Shown: positions 1 to 7,337 of the stretch, one piece after another
Position numbering within the stretch: the first letter of the stretch is position 1
How the letters are laid out: each line of letters starts with the position of its first letter
DNA from: an uncultured Collinsella sp.
GTDB lineage: Bacteria; Actinomycetota; Coriobacteriia; Coriobacteriales; Coriobacteriaceae
Reading direction: 5' to 3'
Assembly (NCBI GenBank): GCA_900546775.1
Contig: UREM01000040.1
Span: 1-19,417, forward strand
Length of the DNA stretch: 19,417 nucleotides
Program-made: the position numbers and the translations under genes
Notes under the pieces: generated by a model
The model's database searches: none
What the model saw: the letters and a program-made list of their open reading frames with translations, nothing else
Told to the model about the DNA's origin: nothing

Positions 1-61
1 GCTCACGACGGAGAGCACATTAAGTGCTCTCCTGTTCGTGCGGAACTCGCGACAACCTTAA
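1..61. repeat. Truncated copy of the intergenic hairpin repeat
   Basis: This segment closely matches 17278-17338. Its core is a perfect 8-bp stem (GAGAGCAC / GTGCTCTC, positions 11-18 and 24-31) around the loop ATTAA, followed by a nearly invariant tail containing GTGCGGAACTCGCGACAA. Relative to the second copy, the stem differs by one base on each side, and the two changes compensate. The left arm is cut off by the window edge. A decayed version of the right arm may continue to about position 105. It lies downstream of the histidine-phosphatase gene and has no T-tract, so it does not look like an ordinary terminator. Confidence 0.8.
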
Positions 62-135
62 TATGTCTCAGGCCCGCCCCCTCCGCCGCACGCTGGGAAC
101 GCCACGTTGATGTCTGCTAAACCTTGCTCGCTCAG

Positions 136-762
136 CTAATTACTTTGTTGGGGGTCCACTATTTGCTGGAGGGTGAACTTGCATTGCATTGGCTCGCCTT
201 TTACTTGTAGCTTTGCCTCATCGAAATCGAAAATCATGATGGCGCAGTTGGGGAGTTTTGCTGGGAGCTCGAAGCCCTCTGGAGCTGCAGCCTTGATGAA
301 TTTGCGGCTGGCGCTGCCGTGGCTTACTGCTAGGAGGGTTTCGATGCCCTCGGAGCCCATGAGATTGGTGAGGGTGCCTACCATGCGCTCTTGCAGCGCG
401 CGGCTTCCTTCTCCTCCGAAGGGGACCAGATCCTCGCCGGGATCCCAGACGTCGGTAGGTAGCGCGTCGTGCGGGCCCTCTTCGAAGGAGCCGTAGCAGC
501 GTTCGATGATGCCTTCGCAGGGCTCGGCAGCGGCGTCCGGACCGAGGAGTTCGCATGCGACGAGACTTGCCGTGTCCATGGCTCGGCCTAAGGGTGATGA
601 GATCACTTTGTCGGGGACGACGCCGTTGGCTTTGAGCCACGCGGCGGCTGCCTGTGCCTGTTGACGGCCCAGGCTGGTCAGCGGTGAATCGCAGCGGCCC
701 TGGACCAGCTTTTTGACGTTGAATTCCGTCTGGCCGTGGCGGAGTAGATAGAGACGCTTCAT
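136..762 (-). CDS. Histidine phosphatase family protein (phosphoglycerate mutase-like)
   Basis: This is a 208-residue member of the histidine phosphatase superfamily. The N-terminal signature LRHGQTEFN contains the phospho-accepting His9 with Arg8. It is followed by GRCDSPLTSLG (22-32), the second arginine in SSPLGR (Arg60), and the second catalytic histidine in VSHGSA (His148). All core active-site residues are therefore present. The length and single-domain form fit small cytosolic phosphatases of the GpmB/CobC type. The sequence does not reveal the substrate (phosphoglycerate, a sugar phosphate or a cobalamin precursor), and no cobalamin gene is nearby. The start is an ATG with GGGGAGAG a few bases upstream. 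It lies 39 bp downstream of the cation transporter gene on the same strand, so the two are probably co-transcribed. Confidence 0.85.
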   Translation of the reverse strand: MKRLYLLRHGQTEFNVKKLVQGRCDSPLTSLGRQQAQAAAAWLKANGVVPDKVISSPLGRAMDTASLVACELLGPDAAAEPCEGIIERCYGSFEEGPHDALPTDVWDPGEDLVPFGGEGSRALQERMVGTLTNLMGSEGIETLLAVSHGSASRKFIKAAAPEGFELPAKLPNCAIMIFDFDEAKLQVKGEPMQCKFTLQQIVDPQQSN

Positions 763-801
763 GCTCTCCCCTTCTGCTTCAGTTACCTTGCCGGCACAGC
801 C

Positions 802-1956
802 CTACTCGTGGGTATGGCCGACATAGTCCTCGTCGATCGTAATCTTGGCAATCGACTTGGGATATTCCGATTCGACCCGTTGTGCCAGCGCGCGCTTTAC
901 GTCTTCGGCACTCATCTGCAGATCCGAGGGTCGCACGCAGTCAAAGATCACGTTGGTGTGCGTAGGGCCCGGCACACAGCGCAGATCGTGAATTGAAAGG
1001 CGGCTATCGATCTGTTGAGCCATGGCGTTAATGCGTAAACGCATGCTCGCCACCTTGGGATCGTCGGTCACGATGGGGTCGTAATGGAGCGTGACGATCA
1101 TGCCGTCTTCGACCCTAAACGACTGCTCGATGTTATCGAGCGTGTCGTGACTTTCCAGCGGGCTGACCTCGGCCGCCATCTCGGCGTGCGCACTTGCAAA
1201 CTTCCTGCCCGGGCCGTAGTCGTGAACCATCAAATCGTGAACGCCCAAAACGCCGGGGTAGCTCATGATCTTGTCTCGAATGTGCTTGACCAGCTTAGGA
1301 TCGGGCGCTTGGCCCAAAAGCGGGCTCACCGTATCCTGGATGAGTTCAAAACCGCTCCAACCAATATAGGCGCCAACGGCAAGTCCAACCCATGCATCAA
1401 GATTGATATGCGTCACCTGGGAAACAATCGCGCACGCCAGCACGGCGCCCGTGGCTAGAACATCGTTCTTGGAATCCTGCGCGGTCGCATGCAGCGTCTC
1501 GGACTCAATGCGGTCACCGAGCTTTTGGTTAAGGGCCGCCATCCAGAGCTTTACGACCATCGAAAGCACTAGAACTGCCACCAGGGCAAGCGAGAACTCG
1601 ACAGGTTCGGGGTGGATGACGCGCTCGACCGAGGACTTCACCAGCTCAACGCCAATCAGCAGCACGAGTGCCGCCACGACCAATCCCGAGAGATACTCGT
1701 AGCGACCGTGGCCGTAAGGATGCTCGGGGTCGGCCGGCTTGCTCGCCAGCTTAAAGCCCAGCACGCTCACGATATTCGAGCTGGCATCGGACAGGTTGTT
1801 CATGGCATCCGCCACGATCGAAACCGATCCCGACAGCACGCCAATTGCACCCTTCGCAGCGCATAGTGCCACATTGGCGACAATACACACCATGCCCGTC
1901 AACGTGCCCACGCGCGCACGGTCGCCCTGCGCACGACGAACAATCCACTCAACCAT
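802..1956 (-). CDS. Cation diffusion facilitator transporter, probable Mn2+ exporter
   Basis: This is a 384-residue member of the cation diffusion facilitator family, inner-membrane antiporters that export divalent metals. It has about six membrane segments in residues 20-200, followed by a cytoplasmic ferredoxin-like domain (about 215-295) and a C-terminal extension of about 85 residues ending in HTHE. The family signature is clear: VADAMNNLSDASSN in TM2, the loop PYGHGRYEYLSG, and DSKNDV in TM5. The transport site corresponds to Asp50/Asn54 in TM2 and Asp161/Asp165 in TM5. Zinc exporters usually have HxxxD in TM5. An Asn-Asp-Asp-Asp set is the pattern described for MntE-type manganese exporters, so Mn2+ is the preferred guess. 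The ATG start has only a weak purine-rich site upstream. The 79 bp between it and the previous terminator are AT-rich and must hold its promoter, which I could not place. Confidence 0.9.
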   Translation of the reverse strand: MVEWIVRRAQGDRARVGTLTGMVCIVANVALCAAKGAIGVLSGSVSIVADAMNNLSDASSNIVSVLGFKLASKPADPEHPYGHGRYEYLSGLVVAALVLLIGVELVKSSVERVIHPEPVEFSLALVAVLVLSMVVKLWMAALNQKLGDRIESETLHATAQDSKNDVLATGAVLACAIVSQVTHINLDAWVGLAVGAYIGWSGFELIQDTVSPLLGQAPDPKLVKHIRDKIMSYPGVLGVHDLMVHDYGPGRKFASAHAEMAAEVSPLESHDTLDNIEQSFRVEDGMIVTLHYDPIVTDDPKVASMRLRINAMAQQIDSRLSIHDLRCVPGPTHTNVIFDCVRPSDLQMSAEDVKRALAQRVESEYPKSIAKITIDEDYVGHTHE

Positions 1957-2035
1957 CTATATCCGCCCCCACGGTACTACCTATATATCTATTGCTCAAA
2001 CGGATTGTAGTGTAGCCACTTTGCCCCACAGATAC

Positions 2036-2066
2036 AAAAAGGCCGCAACCCACACGGGCCACGACC
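2036..2066 (-). terminator. Intrinsic terminator of the fatty-acid/EIIC operon
   Basis: On the minus strand an 11-bp stem with a GTGT loop is followed directly by TTTTTG. Several pairs are G-U, so the stem forms fully only in minus-strand RNA; read on the plus strand those pairs would be A-C mismatches. This fixes the orientation. It lies about 40 bp beyond the EIIC stop codon and separates the long operon from the downstream transporter gene. Confidence 0.85.
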
Positions 2067-2070
2067 TTGG

Positions 2071-2100
2071 AACATGACAAAGAAATTGCCCTTTGTCGCA
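2071..2100. repeat. Small hairpin repeat downstream of EIIC
   Basis: GACAAAG (2076-2082) and CTTTGTC (2091-2097) form a perfect 7-bp inverted repeat with an 8-base loop. Read on the minus strand, the element opens with TGCGACAAAGGGCA. It resembles the hairpin at 3337-3365 upstream of the same gene, so the EIIC gene is bracketed by two similar elements. It lacks a T-run of its own; the proper terminator follows. Confidence 0.6.
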
Positions 2101-2105
2101 CGGGT

Positions 2106-3320
2106 TTATGCGCTTGCTTCGGCCACGCTCTTCGAGGTTTCGGGTGAATCAGCTCCGTCCCCCGTCGTCTGCCCCTTCGCCGGCACCACGCCAAAGCAGT
2201 AGCTCAGCGCCGCAGACACCGCAAATGCCACACTGCCGGCAACGCAGCACCACAGCAGGTTCGAGATGCCGCCCGTGGCAAAGCCAATGACCATGAGGAC
2301 ATTCGTCATGCCGACGGTATAGGCCGTAACGTGGCCCACGGCCGCAACAAGGCCTCCGACGGCGCCGCCAATGGCCATGCACGTCAGGCACCTGCCATAT
2401 TTAAAGCCGCAACCGTACAGCGCCGGCTCGCTTACGCCGCCAAGAACACCCGAGATTGAATAGCCCAGCATGAGCGCCTTCTCGTCCTTATCTGCAACGC
2501 GGAGCGACGCGCCAAAGGGCATGCCCCAAACGGCAAACGTTGCCATCGTCGCGGCGATCAGGATGCACGAATCCGTTCCCACACTCATAAACTGCGCATA
2601 GGCGAGCGATAGGACAACGTTGCTGACGCCCGCGATCTTTAGGAACTCCCAGCCCGCGGCAAGCCCCATGAGCGTGAGCAGCGACACGATGCCACCGGAA
2701 TTGCCAAGCATAAACATAAGCTGGCCCAACAGCATGCCCAGATAGCTGCCTGCCGGTGCCGTAATACACAGCGAAACCGGAACCATGACAAGCATGGTCG
2801 CAAACGGAACGAACGAAAACGCCACGGCCTGAGGGATAACGCGCCGAAAGAAACACTCCACTCGCCATAGCACGGGCACCGAGATGAGAACCGGAATAAC
2901 AGTCGTCGTGTAATCATTGACCGGTGCGGGAAGCAGGCCATACACGGAAGTCATCGATGCCCCCGTCGTCGATGCGGCATCGACGAGCTTAAGCAGATCA
3001 GGCGCAATCAATACGCCGCCCAGCATCATGCCCAGCTGCTCCGAGCAACCGAGCTGGCGGGCGGCCGCCCAACCAAGATAGATGGGCAAAAAGTAGTAGC
3101 CGGCGTTATAGAGCCAACTGTAGAACAGGCGATAGATTTCGGAATCGGCAGACCACAGGCCCAGCATGCCTTCGCCCATAATGACGGCGACGGTGCGGAA
3201 CAACGCCGCACAGACAATAAACGGCAGCGCCGACATCATGCTTTTGGACAGATAGTCCACCACGGCCATGGCGTTTGATGAGACCGTCGTTGCAAACGAG
3301 GTGTTAGAAACTTGTGGCAT
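2106..3320 (-). CDS. Stand-alone PTS EIIC sugar permease (glucose/beta-glucoside superfamily)
   Basis: This 404-residue polytopic membrane protein is the sugar-translocating EIIC domain of the phosphotransferase system. It has about ten hydrophobic segments. Diagnostic stretches are FLPIYLGWAAARQLG near residue 85, where relatives have FLPI...AAKK, and the sugar-site motif GVSEPALYG near residue 300, equivalent to G(I/V)(T/S)EPA in glucose, sucrose and beta-glucoside permeases. No EIIB domain with a phosphocysteine and no EIIA domain is fused, and none is encoded next to it. The C-terminus ends in a short hydrophilic tail. It must therefore borrow a partner or act without one. I chose the ATG at 3320 because AAAGG lies about 8 bases upstream and the longer open frame runs into accDA. 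It follows accDA by 40 bp with no terminator, so it is probably the last gene of the fatty-acid operon. The substrate is unknown. Confidence 0.85.
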   Translation of the reverse strand: MPQVSNTSFATTVSSNAMAVVDYLSKSMMSALPFIVCAALFRTVAVIMGEGMLGLWSADSEIYRLFYSWLYNAGYYFLPIYLGWAAARQLGCSEQLGMMLGGVLIAPDLLKLVDAASTTGASMTSVYGLLPAPVNDYTTTVIPVLISVPVLWRVECFFRRVIPQAVAFSFVPFATMLVMVPVSLCITAPAGSYLGMLLGQLMFMLGNSGGIVSLLTLMGLAAGWEFLKIAGVSNVVLSLAYAQFMSVGTDSCILIAATMATFAVWGMPFGASLRVADKDEKALMLGYSISGVLGGVSEPALYGCGFKYGRCLTCMAIGGAVGGLVAAVGHVTAYTVGMTNVLMVIGFATGGISNLLWCCVAGSVAFAVSAALSYCFGVVPAKGQTTGDGADSPETSKSVAEASA

Positions 3321-3336
3321 GGAACGCCTTTCCCAA

Positions 3337-3365
3337 TGTGACATGCGGGCTGTCCCTTTGTCACA
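3337..3365. repeat. Small hairpin repeat spanning the accDA stop
   Basis: TGTGACA (3337-3343) and TGTCACA (3359-3365) form a perfect 7-bp inverted repeat around a 15-base loop. On the minus strand it reads TGTGACAAAGGGACAGCCC, and the accDA stop codon TGA is part of the left arm. It shares the GACAAAGGG start and a TGTCA end with the element at 2071-2100. It also shares an AAAGGGACAG core with the repeats at 17393 and 19346. Confidence 0.6.
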
Positions 3366-5085
3366 TCGTGCGGTACTGACCGATTGCGCGGTACTTTTCG
3401 TAGCGGAGGTTTGTGAGGGTCGCGTCGTCGAGCCGCCCAAGCGTATCGAAGGCATCAAATGCCGAGGACATGACGGCACCGGCAATCTCCTCATGTGACA
3501 GGCCCCTATCGTCGACAATGCCGTCGATGATGCCGAGTGCCAACAGATCGGGGGCCGTGAGCTTAAGCGCCTCGGCGGCCTCATTCGCGCGGTCGGTATC
3601 CTTCCACAGGATCGACGCACAGGCCTCGGGGCTCACGACCGAATAGGCCGAGCTCGAGAGCATCAGGATGCGGTCGGCCACGGATAGCGCCAGCGCGCCA
3701 CCAGAGCCGCCCTCGCCTGTCACCACCGAGACAATCGGCGTCTTAAGGCCGCTCATCTCCATGAGATTCTGGGCAATCGCCTCGCCCTGGCCGCGCTCCT
3801 CGGCACTGATGCCGCAAAACGCGCCCGAAGTATCGACTAGGCACAGAACCGGTCGACCAAACTTTTCGGCCTGGCGCATAAGGCGACGCGCTTTGCGGTA
3901 GCCCTCGGGATGTGCCATACCAAAGTTGCGACGCATGCGCTCTTTGGTCGTGGTGCCGCGCTCGATGGCGATGACCGTTACGGGGCGTCCGTCTTTCCAG
4001 CCAATGCCAGCCACCACAGCAGCGTCGTCGCCAAAGTAGCGGTCCCCGTGCAGCTCCACAAATCCATCCAGGCCCAGCGAGATCATCTCACCCGCCGTGA
4101 CGCGATCTGCCGAGCGGGTCTGCTTGACAATCTCGAGCGCGGTTTTTGGTGCGGCCGAGCGCTTAAACAAGTGTCCCAGCTTTTTGCCGCGGCGACCCGC
4201 ATGCACGATCTCATGCGGTGCCCCCAGGCCGGGCGCGTGCCCTTCGTGCAGCGCCAACAGCTCACCTACCGTGAGCGCAATCTCGCCACGCGGAACAACG
4301 GCATCGCAAAAGCCGTGCTCCAGCAAAAACTCGGAGCGCTGGAATCCCTTGGGCAGGCGCTTGTGCATGTTCTGCTCGATCACGCGCGGGCCGGCAAATG
4401 CCGTCAGGGCATCGGGCTCGGCCAGGATAATGTCGCCCTCCATGGCAAAGCTCGCGGTTACGCCTCCGGTCGTGGGGTCGGTGAGCACCGTGATATACAG
4501 GCCGCCCGCCTCGCTGTGGCGCCTAACCGCCGCAGAAATCTTGGCCATCTGCATAAGCGATGTCACGCCCTCTTGCATGCGCGCACCGCCCGAAACGGTA
4601 AAGCCGACAACTGGCAATCCCAGCTCGGTCGCATGCTCAAATGTGCGACAGATCTTCTCGCCCACCACGGAGCCCATCGAGCCCATCATAAAGTTAGCGT
4701 CCATAAAGAAGAGTGCCGTATCGCAGCCGCAGATTTTGCCCCCGCCGCACACAACGGCATCGCGTTCGCCCGAACGCTCGCCCGCGCTCTTGAGCTTGTC
4801 GGCATAGCCGGGAAACGAGAGGAAGTCCTCCGGCGCCAGACTAGCATCCCATTCCTCAAACGTGCCCTCGTCAACCGTCATGCGCATGCGCGCGCGACCG
4901 CTCACGCGAAAGTGCTTGCCGCAACGAGGGCAAACCTCGAGGTTGTCGTGCAGGCGTGCCTCATCGATCACACGGCGGCACTCCGGGCACTTGATAAACA
5001 CGTGGCGCGCAGGAAACTCGGCGCACGACTCGGTCATCGGCCCCTCGAGGACGTTGACCGTCTTCGCTTTTCTATTCATCAGCAT
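3361..5085 (-). CDS. accDA: Fused acetyl-CoA carboxylase carboxyltransferase (beta-alpha)
   Basis: One 574-residue chain carries both carboxyltransferase subunits, which move the carboxyl group from carboxybiotin on AccB to acetyl-CoA to make malonyl-CoA. The N-terminal half (about 25-285) is AccD, with a four-cysteine zinc ribbon (CPEC at 33-36, CPRC at 52-55) and VSGGARMQEG near 165-173. A basic linker (about 286-312) leads into the AccA half (about 313-574), recognised by FVELHGDR (342-349), RNFGMAHPEGYRKA, and SAEERGQGEAIA. In separate-subunit bacteria AccA has a longer helical N-terminus, which is shortened here. The start overlaps the end of accC by 14 bases, which suggests translational coupling; an alternative ATG lies two codons downstream. 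In pneumococcus, accD and accA are adjacent in the same order, so the fusion preserves a common layout. Confidence 0.96.
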   Translation of the reverse strand: MLMNRKAKTVNVLEGPMTESCAEFPARHVFIKCPECRRVIDEARLHDNLEVCPRCGKHFRVSGRARMRMTVDEGTFEEWDASLAPEDFLSFPGYADKLKSAGERSGERDAVVCGGGKICGCDTALFFMDANFMMGSMGSVVGEKICRTFEHATELGLPVVGFTVSGGARMQEGVTSLMQMAKISAAVRRHSEAGGLYITVLTDPTTGGVTASFAMEGDIILAEPDALTAFAGPRVIEQNMHKRLPKGFQRSEFLLEHGFCDAVVPRGEIALTVGELLALHEGHAPGLGAPHEIVHAGRRGKKLGHLFKRSAAPKTALEIVKQTRSADRVTAGEMISLGLDGFVELHGDRYFGDDAAVVAGIGWKDGRPVTVIAIERGTTTKERMRRNFGMAHPEGYRKARRLMRQAEKFGRPVLCLVDTSGAFCGISAEERGQGEAIAQNLMEMSGLKTPIVSVVTGEGGSGGALALSVADRILMLSSSAYSVVSPEACASILWKDTDRANEAAEALKLTAPDLLALGIIDGIVDDRGLSHEEIAGAVMSSAFDAFDTLGRLDDATLTNLRYEKYRAIGQYRTM

Positions 5086-6415
5086 AGAGATGCCCCATCA
5101 GATCGGTGTGATACATGCCCGACAAGAACTCGTCGTTTGCCAGCACGTCGAGCTGAAGCTCGCTGTTTTCGCTCACGCCCTCGATCACGAGCTCGCCCAG
5201 AGCCGAGCGCATCTTGCGAATGGCGCCGTCACGCGTGGGCGCACACACGATGAGCTTGCCGAGCATAGAGTCGTAGTACGGCGGAACTTTCGCACCGGTA
5301 AACATGGCGGAATCCCAGCGTACGTGCGGACCACCCGGCACACGCAACGCGGTGACCGTTCCACACGACGGCAGAAAGTCCGGCGTTTCGGCATTGATGC
5401 GGCACTCCATGGCGTGGTTGCGGACCGGCATGTCCTCCCGCTCAAAGGGCAGAGGCTGGCCGGCTGCCACGCGCAGCTGCCACTTGACCAAGTCGGTATC
5501 GGTCACAAACTCTGTAACCGGATGCTCCACCTGCAAGCGCGTGTTCATTTCCATAAAGTAGAAATTGCCGTCGTCCGAATACAGGAACTCGATGGTACCG
5601 GCTCCTTCGTAGCCGACGGCACGAGCCAAGTCACGCGCTGCCTTGTGCATGCGAGCACGAATGTCGTCGTGTCCGTCGAGGCACGGCGCGGGGCTCTCCT
5701 CGATCAGCTTTTGATTGCGACGCTGAACCGAGCACTCGCGCTCGCCGAGCGAAAACACATGGCCCTGCTTATCGGCCATAATCTGCACCTCAACGTGGTG
5801 CGCCGGCGCGACGAACTTCTCCATGTAGCACTCGCCGTCGCCAAAGACGGCCTCGCCCTCGGCACGCGCCTCGATGAACGCCTTTGCCGCATCTTCCACG
5901 CGCTCGACCTTGCGAATACCGCGGCCGCCTCCACCCGCACGCGCCTTGATGAGCACGGGGCAGCCAATGCGCTCAGCCTCGGCCGTTGCCTCCTCGGGAC
6001 TTTTGAGCAAATCGCAGCCCGGCACGATGGGCACGCCCGCCGCGGCAGCCGTTCGACGTGCGGCGTCCTTGTCGCCCATGCTGTCGATCACCTTGGCCGA
6101 AGGACCGACAAACGCCAGGCCATACTTGTCGCAGTCGCGCGCGAAGCTCGCCTTCTCGGAAAAAAAGCCATAGCCAGGATGGATCGCCTTTGCCCCCGAC
6201 TTCACGGCACAGGTGAGCACAGCATCGTCGTTGAGGTAGCTCTCGGCAAGACGCGGACCGCCGATGCAATATGCCTCGTCGGCAAGCTGCACGTGCAGCG
6301 CGTCCGCATCGGCCGTGGAATAAACAGCGACGGTCTTGATGCCCATATCGCGGCACGCGCGGATAACACGGACCGCGACTTCGCCGCGGTTGGCGATGAG
6401 CACTTTGTCGAACAT
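5072..6415 (-). CDS. accC: Acetyl-CoA carboxylase, biotin carboxylase subunit
   Basis: This 447-residue enzyme carboxylates the biotin on AccB using ATP and bicarbonate, the first half-reaction of malonyl-CoA synthesis. It has the full ATP-grasp layout: an N-terminal domain starting MFDKVLIANRGE, IHPGYGFFSE (78-87), the glycine-rich ATP lid GGGGRGI (161-167), ECSVQRRNQKLIEE (227-240), and MNTRLQVEHPVTE near 285. The length matches the usual 445-450 residues. I chose the ATG at 6415 because AAGGAAGG lies just upstream and homology begins there; a longer open frame enters fabZ. It starts 10 bp after the fabZ stop and overlaps accDA at its 3' end. Confidence 0.97.
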   Translation of the reverse strand: MFDKVLIANRGEVAVRVIRACRDMGIKTVAVYSTADADALHVQLADEAYCIGGPRLAESYLNDDAVLTCAVKSGAKAIHPGYGFFSEKASFARDCDKYGLAFVGPSAKVIDSMGDKDAARRTAAAAGVPIVPGCDLLKSPEEATAEAERIGCPVLIKARAGGGGRGIRKVERVEDAAKAFIEARAEGEAVFGDGECYMEKFVAPAHHVEVQIMADKQGHVFSLGERECSVQRRNQKLIEESPAPCLDGHDDIRARMHKAARDLARAVGYEGAGTIEFLYSDDGNFYFMEMNTRLQVEHPVTEFVTDTDLVKWQLRVAAGQPLPFEREDMPVRNHAMECRINAETPDFLPSCGTVTALRVPGGPHVRWDSAMFTGAKVPPYYDSMLGKLIVCAPTRDGAIRKMRSALGELVIEGVSENSELQLDVLANDEFLSGMYHTDLMGHLYADE

Positions 6416-6425
6416 GAAGCCTTCC

Positions 6426-6848
6426 TTAACTTTCGTGCATGAGTGCAAAAGACATATCGGCGCGGCAGCAAACCTCACCGTTGACGCTCGCGGTGCCCGT
6501 CGCAAAGCGGAACGGCCCGCGCGCACGCGTGATGGAGCACACCAGATCCACCGTGTCGCCCGGGCGCACCGGACGCTTAAAGCGCACCTTGTCCAGACTC
6601 GTATAGAACGGCGTCGCGCCGCGCGCCTCCTCATCGCCCATCAGCAGCACGCAACAGTTTTGGGCGAGCATCTCGCACTGAATCACGCCGGGGACCACCG
6701 GGTTTCCCGGAAAATGCCCCTGCAAAAAGTACTCGTCACCCGTAATCGTGATCTTGCCGTGGGCCTCGTCGCCCACCAGCTCGGCCTCGTCGAGCAAAAG
6801 CATCGGTTCGCGATGCGGCAACAGCTTCTTGAGCTCTTCTTTGTTCAT
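6426..6848 (-). CDS. fabZ: 3-hydroxyacyl-ACP dehydratase
   Basis: This 140-residue hot-dog fold enzyme dehydrates 3-hydroxyacyl-ACP to trans-2-enoyl-ACP in each elongation cycle. The N-terminal LLPHREPMLLLD and the core QGHFPGNPVVPGV are classic FabZ. The catalytic pair is His45 in GHFPGNP and Glu59 in the following helix (QCEMLAQ). I place the start at the ATG at 6848, which has AGGTGA at good spacing. A GTG three codons upstream (6857) abuts the accB stop and is less likely. No FabA or FabM isomerase is encoded in this cluster, so how unsaturated acyl chains arise is not explained here. Confidence 0.95.
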   Translation of the reverse strand: MNKEELKKLLPHREPMLLLDEAELVGDEAHGKITITGDEYFLQGHFPGNPVVPGVIQCEMLAQNCCVLLMGDEEARGATPFYTSLDKVRFKRPVRPGDTVDLVCSITRARGPFRFATGTASVNGEVCCRADMSFALMHES

Positions 6849-6857
6849 GGATATCAC

Positions 6858-7334
6858 CTATCCGATCCTCATGAGGCAGCTGCCAAACTCCACGAGGTCA
6901 CCGTCGGCCACGCAGATCTCGAGTACCTCGCCGTCTGCCTCGGCCGTCACCTCGTTGAGAACCTTCATGGCCTCGATGATGCAGAGGGTCTCACCGGCCT
7001 TGACCTTGGAGCCCACGTGCACAAACGGCTCGTCGCCCGGCGCCGGGGCAGCATAGAAAACGCCGACCATGGGAGCGGTCACCTCGGTGCCCTTGGGCTC
7101 CGGTGCGGCGGCAGGCGCCTGCGCGGCGGGCTCCGGTGCGGCGGCAGGCATGGCGACAGGAGCCACCGCCGGAGCAGTCACGGCACCCGGCATAGGCATG
7201 GGCACGGCAACCGGCTGCGCGGCGCTCGCGCGCTCGAGTTCGACCGCGGTGCCATCGGGCTCCTCAACGCGTACGCGCGTGAGGCCGCGGTCCTCCATAA
7301 CATCGGCTATCTCAGCAAGTCTTTTGGAATCCAT
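6858..7334 (-). CDS. accB: Acetyl-CoA carboxylase biotin carboxyl carrier protein
   Basis: This 158-residue biotin carrier shuttles the carboxyl group between AccC and AccDA. The N-terminal segment (1-35) is the usual small helical domain. Residues about 36-82 form a flexible Ala/Pro-rich linker, and residues 83-158 are the biotinyl domain. The biotin-accepting lysine is Lys124 in EAMKVLNE, which differs slightly from the common EAMKMMNE. The protruding-thumb region characteristic of bacterial AccB is present around GVFYAAPAPGDEPFV. The ATG lies 3 bp beyond the fabF stop, and its ribosome-binding site GAGGAG lies inside the end of fabF, so the two are translationally coupled. The product is the expected substrate of the BirA encoded at the other end of the cluster. 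Confidence 0.96.
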   Translation of the reverse strand: MDSKRLAEIADVMEDRGLTRVRVEEPDGTAVELERASAAQPVAVPMPMPGAVTAPAVAPVAMPAAAPEPAAQAPAAAPEPKGTEVTAPMVGVFYAAPAPGDEPFVHVGSKVKAGETLCIIEAMKVLNEVTAEADGEVLEICVADGDLVEFGSCLMRIG

Positions 7335-7337
7335 GCT

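Noticed and set aside
1957..2035. A manganese riboswitch (yybP-ykoY type) upstream of the cation exporter
   Set aside because: The leader is too short and I could not find the paired conserved motifs of that class.
3910..5253. A plus-strand open frame of about 450 codons opposite accDA
   Set aside because: Shadow of accDA and accC; Arg/His/Ala-rich with no domain.
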